A DNA stretch of 20,329 nucleotides from a virus: IMG/VR virus record IMGVR_UViG_3300048033_001309, positions 1-20,329 of that record; one strand, given 5' to 3'. A program made the position numbers and the translations under genes. Of this stretch, positions 19,630 to 20,329 are shown piece by piece (the first letter of the stretch is position 1; every line of letters begins with the position of its first letter). The notes beneath the pieces were generated by a model that ran no database searches, was not told where the DNA came from, and was given only the letters and a program-made list of their open reading frames with translations.

Positions 19630-20329
19630 ATGCCTGAAATTAAAAACACTTTCCTGAAAGGGAAAATGAATAAAAGCCTGGACGATCGACTTCTTCCAGA
19701 GGGTGAATACCGTGATGCATTGAATGTTCAGATTACTAAGGCTGAAGGAGAAGATATTGGTGCAGCTCATAATATTTTAGGTAACCTTAGTATAAAAGAT
19801 TTAGGTTTATCAGCTAACGCAAAATGTATAGGTGTTGCTTCTGATGACAAAAGAAATGCCATATACGCGTTTTTTGCTGACGACGCTAGTAATAACCATA
19901 TATATGAAATAAGACCAAATGAAACACCCGTAGGCGCCTCTCTACTTGTTTCAGGGTCTTTTTTAAATTTTGACGAAACAAAATATATAACCGCTATAAA
20001 CATAATTGAAGATCAGTTGTTCTGGTCTGACGGTATTAATCAACCAAGGGTGATTGATATTGCAAAAGCAAAAAATAGCGATATAACATACGATTCAGAA
20101 GTTAAAGTTGCGGTTGCAAAATATTCTCCATTTGAAACAGTAACAATTACAGGATACGCTAATGTAGCGGACAACCCTGATTATATAAAAGAAAAGTTTG
20201 TCAGGTTCTCTTACCGATATAAATTCAAAGACAATAAATATTCTCAAATAGCTCCATTCTCACAAATCGCTTTTGATTTAGAAAACGATAGCATACAAGA
20301 TGCTGCCGAAGTTGAAGAGATTTACAAGT
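19630..20329 (+). CDS. Large tail protein, N-terminal part (muzzle/tail-hub-like; 3' end outside window)
   Basis: The frame opens at ATG 19630 (TAATTAAATG after the previous stop) and stays open for 233 codons to the window end. It begins with NTFLKGKMNKSLDDRLLPEG, then EYRDALNVQITKAEGEDIGA and HNILGNLSIKDLG, a start I recall from the large tail proteins next to the ring proteins in marine Bacteroidetes phages. Repeating elements follow (NAIYAFFADDASNNHIYEIR, LFWSDGINQPRVIDI), typical of beta-propeller-like or repeated beta domains. In crAss-like phages the protein at this place closes the tail (muzzle). Function by analogy and position; the full length is unknown. Confidence 0.65.
   Translation, partial: MPEIKNTFLKGKMNKSLDDRLLPEGEYRDALNVQITKAEGEDIGAAHNILGNLSIKDLGLSANAKCIGVASDDKRNAIYAFFADDASNNHIYEIRPNETPVGASLLVSGSFLNFDETKYITAINIIEDQLFWSDGINQPRVIDIAKAKNSDITYDSEVKVAVAKYSPFETVTITGYANVADNPDYIKEKFVRFSYRYKFKDNKYSQIAPFSQIAFDLENDSIQDAAEVEEIYK

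Overview
This window reads as part of the late (structural) region of a tailed, probably podovirus-type, dsDNA phage. Every supported gene is on the + strand, genes are packed with overlaps, and no integrase, tRNA or cellular housekeeping gene is visible. The DNA is AT-rich. Most starts lack a Shine-Dalgarno sequence and instead sit behind A/T-rich leaders (for example TAATTAAATG) or are stop-start coupled (TAATG). That pattern, with the gene order terminase - portal - scaffold - capsid - tail ring proteins, fits an aquatic phage of a Bacteroidetes (Flavobacteriia-like) host, distantly like crAss-like or Cellulophaga podoviruses. The host assignment is inference; no host gene is present.

Layout. 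(1) 1-3323: the end of a tail-fibre gene, then two long paralogous Thr/Ser-rich genes built almost entirely of a 10-residue repeat. (2) 3362-4252: a glycosyltransferase-like enzyme with a KPHP motif. (3) 4309-6391: a short helical protein, a GroEL-like chaperonin and a GroES-like co-chaperonin, in the order groEL-groES. (4) 6388-8147: a winged-helix-like protein, a small lipoprotein and six very small, mostly very basic proteins, several only 30-45 residues. (5) 8147-9394: a holin-like membrane protein, a small conserved protein and a protein that looks like two GroES folds in tandem. (6) 9354-11824: a candidate small terminase followed by the large terminase. (7) 11825-16942: portal, scaffold-like protein, major capsid protein. 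(8) 16955-20329: two strong UUCG-loop terminators on either side of a conserved virion-module gene, then two tail ring/adaptor-type proteins and the 5' part of a large tail (muzzle-like) protein cut by the window end.

How the parts may work together. The terminase, portal, scaffold and capsid genes build and fill the head, and the 17.0-20.3 kb genes close it and form the tail. The chaperonin set may fold phage structural proteins: the GroES lacks the segment that forms the dome roof in E. coli GroES, as T4 gp31 does, and the GroEL has lost residues used for ring-ring contact. The Thr/Ser repeat proteins directly follow a tail-fibre gene and directly precede a glycosyltransferase-like gene, so a glycosylated fibre or virion surface is a reasonable hypothesis. 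The chaperonin set and the repeat/glycosyltransferase block are the two most unusual parts of the window.
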